A stretch of 5,280 nucleotides of DNA, from assembly GCA_017411125.1 (NCBI GenBank), contig JAFPNP010000122.1, positions 1 to 5,280 of the forward strand, read 5' to 3'. Below the pieces are notes generated by a model. The model saw only the letters and a list, made by a program, of their open reading frames with translations, made no database searches and was not told the origin of the DNA. This document shows, piece after piece, positions 4,007-5,280 of the stretch (position 1 is its first letter; the number at the start of each line of letters is the position of its first letter). The DNA comes from Kiritimatiellia bacterium (GTDB lineage Bacteria; Verrucomicrobiota; Kiritimatiellia; RFP12; UBA1067). The position numbers and the translations under genes are program-made.

Positions 4007-5280
4007 ACTCTCTAGGCCTCAACGGCACAATCTCGCCATTAAGACGAATTACCGAATTCGTGTTCCTTTGAACTACGTAACCAAGCTTCTCTACTTCCAA
4101 AACGCCGTCAGGCGAGATTCTGAATCTCTGCCAATACACGCAGGCTTGCTTTACCGGTTCATTTGCATTTACGGCTTCAGGACCCTTCCATCCAACAGGA
4201 ATCATCCAATTCATGGAACCGGCAATCCATCCATGCGCCCAATCATCGGTGATTTCTCCTGATGGCGTCATTCGCGGAAGCGCATCCCCCATTTCAGCGT
4301 AATCATACATGAATAAATTACGTGCCTGTATTATGTGCCATACGCCTGCGCTTCTATTCGTGGTATGCGACCATGCAAAGTCAAAATAACCATTTGCGAA
4401 ATAGCCTTGCGGGTCTTTGTAGTCCGACGGCACTTCCTGTACTGCTATTCCCATGAATGACACGTTGGTTGGCAGAAGTAGCAGTTCAAGTTCCATTCCG
4501 GCTCCGCCAGCGATATTTTTAGGAACGCCGTAGTCGAAAGCGTCAGCTGATTTCGCCACAACAGATTGCGGTTCGACGACATTCAGCGCAAACTGGTATT
4601 CAATTCCACGATAGATGGCTGTCAAACTCGAAAACTCGTTCGCCGTCAATGGCGCCGTATAGTTCCATACCCCGTTTTCTTGATTTGTCAGTTTACCCGC
4701 GCCAGCCTCACAAATCACTGCAATAGACTGTGGCTGCCAAAAGAATCTTGCCGATTCTCGAACGCCTACCTTGTGGCGATGAATAAAGGTATCAATTAAA
4801 TAATTTGGCGTGAACTCCAGTTTCACTGCCGTCGCCGTGTCGGAATCCGACGCGACATTGCCGCCGTCCAGCGGGACGATCGTCGCCGCAACCGAGATGT
4901 CGTCCATCGACGCGCTGTGCGCCGACGCCTCGTATTCGACCGAGAGCGACACGGTTGCGTTCGAGGGGACGACGGCTTCGTAGGGAATCGAAACCGCATT
5001 GCCTCCGACGCGGACCAGCTTGCCGAGGTTCCGCGCCGAGACGCTCAGCACTCCGCCCGACGCGCCGCCGCATGCCGATATCGAAAGCGTCGTCCGGGTG
5101 GAGCGTTTCGCTACCACGTCGCCCGGCGCGTTCGTGTAGGCGTCCTCGTAGAACACGACCGGCTTGTCGAAGGATACCGAGACCGACAAATTGGTTTCGC
5201 GCGGTTCGTTCTCTGCCGCCACGCATCCGCACCATATCGACGGCAGCGCGAACAGCGCATCTTCGATGGAGTACGTCCCG
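4005..5280 (-). CDS. Large beta-rich, probably surface or secreted protein of unknown function (5' end outside window)
   Basis: The frame stays open to the right edge, giving 424 visible residues and no convincing start: the only in-window candidate is a GTG at 5222 with no ribosome site, and the residues before it (SIEDALFALPSIWCGCVAAE) read as ordinary coding sequence. No catalytic motif is recognisable. The sequence alternates short polar and aliphatic runs typical of beta-sandwich domains. Visible residues about 30-155 look like one module (SVSVSFDKPVVFYEDAY; TTLSISACGGASGGVLSVSA). A second module starts near EFTPNYLID (about 155) and includes GKLTNQENGVWNYTAP and FALNVVEP, reminiscent of bacterial Ig-like domains. 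The C-terminal 200 residues are aromatic-rich (DWAHGWIAGSMNWMIPVGW) and end ISPDGVLEVEKLGYVVQR...RLNGEIVPLRPRE. GC drops sharply near base 4805, between the first and second modules. A lipoprotein gene follows after 13 bases. Export is inferred from composition, since the N-terminus is not visible. Confidence 0.7.
   Translation of the reverse strand, partial: GTYSIEDALFALPSIWCGCVAAENEPRETNLSVSVSFDKPVVFYEDAYTNAPGDVVAKRSTRTTLSISACGGASGGVLSVSARNLGKLVRVGGNAVSIPYEAVVPSNATVSLSVEYEASAHSASMDDISVAATIVPLDGGNVASDSDTATAVKLEFTPNYLIDTFIHRHKVGVRESARFFWQPQSIAVICEAGAGKLTNQENGVWNYTAPLTANEFSSLTAIYRGIEYQFALNVVEPQSVVAKSADAFDYGVPKNIAGGAGMELELLLLPTNVSFMGIAVQEVPSDYKDPQGYFANGYFDFAWSHTTNRSAGVWHIIQARNLFMYDYAEMGDALPRMTPSGEITDDWAHGWIAGSMNWMIPVGWKGPEAVNANEPVKQACVYWQRFRISPDGVLEVEKLGYVVQRNTNSVIRLNGEIVPLRPRE

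Noticed and set aside
5220..5222. GTG as the start of the large beta-rich protein
   Set aside because: No ribosome site or signal peptide follows, and the frame remains open and protein-like to the window edge, so the true start is taken to be outside.

Overview
The window looks like chromosomal DNA of a GC-rich, diderm (lipoprotein- and Tat-exporting) bacterium. GC is about 70% in hand-counted coding samples. A Tat-exported calcineurin-like phosphoesterase, a large beta-rich exported-type protein and an aryl-polyene-type gene set together would fit a gut or environmental member of the PVC group (Kiritimatiellae/Lentisphaeria/Verrucomicrobia-like). That assignment is a low-confidence inference; no rRNA or marker gene is present.

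Layout. Bases 1-1561 (+) hold the end of a tightly packed operon: the C-terminal third of a beta-ketoacyl-ACP synthase, a hotdog-fold 3-hydroxyacyl-ACP dehydratase and a FabG-like 3-ketoacyl-ACP reductase. The two junctions are 4-base ATGA overlaps. The order and motifs match the apeO-apeP-apeQ segment of aryl polyene (APE) pigment clusters. These three enzymes would supply the condensation, dehydration and ketoreduction steps of polyene chain extension. No apeR-like synthase follows. Instead the operon runs head-on, after an 18-base gap, into a minus-strand gene (1580-2917) for a Tat-exported metallophosphoesterase with an N-terminal FN3-like domain, its own promoter and a good ribosome binding site.

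Bases 2918-3301 are non-coding. They carry the phosphoesterase promoter, a cluster of inverted repeats including a 28-base near-perfect direct repeat, and a symmetrical terminator-like hairpin. Bases 3302-5280 are a two-gene minus-strand operon: a large beta-rich, probably surface or secreted protein whose N-terminus lies beyond the right edge, then a small cysteine-rich predicted lipoprotein that starts at GTG 13 bases after the stop of the first.

The most unusual signal is compositional. The stretch from about 3305 to about 4805 is clearly poorer in GC (about 42-48% in hand-counted samples) than both flanks (about 70%), and its right edge falls inside the reading frame of the large protein. 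The C-terminal module of that protein plus the whole lipoprotein gene therefore look like one exchanged cassette joined to a resident GC-rich N-terminal part. Neither product resembles a family I can name with confidence.
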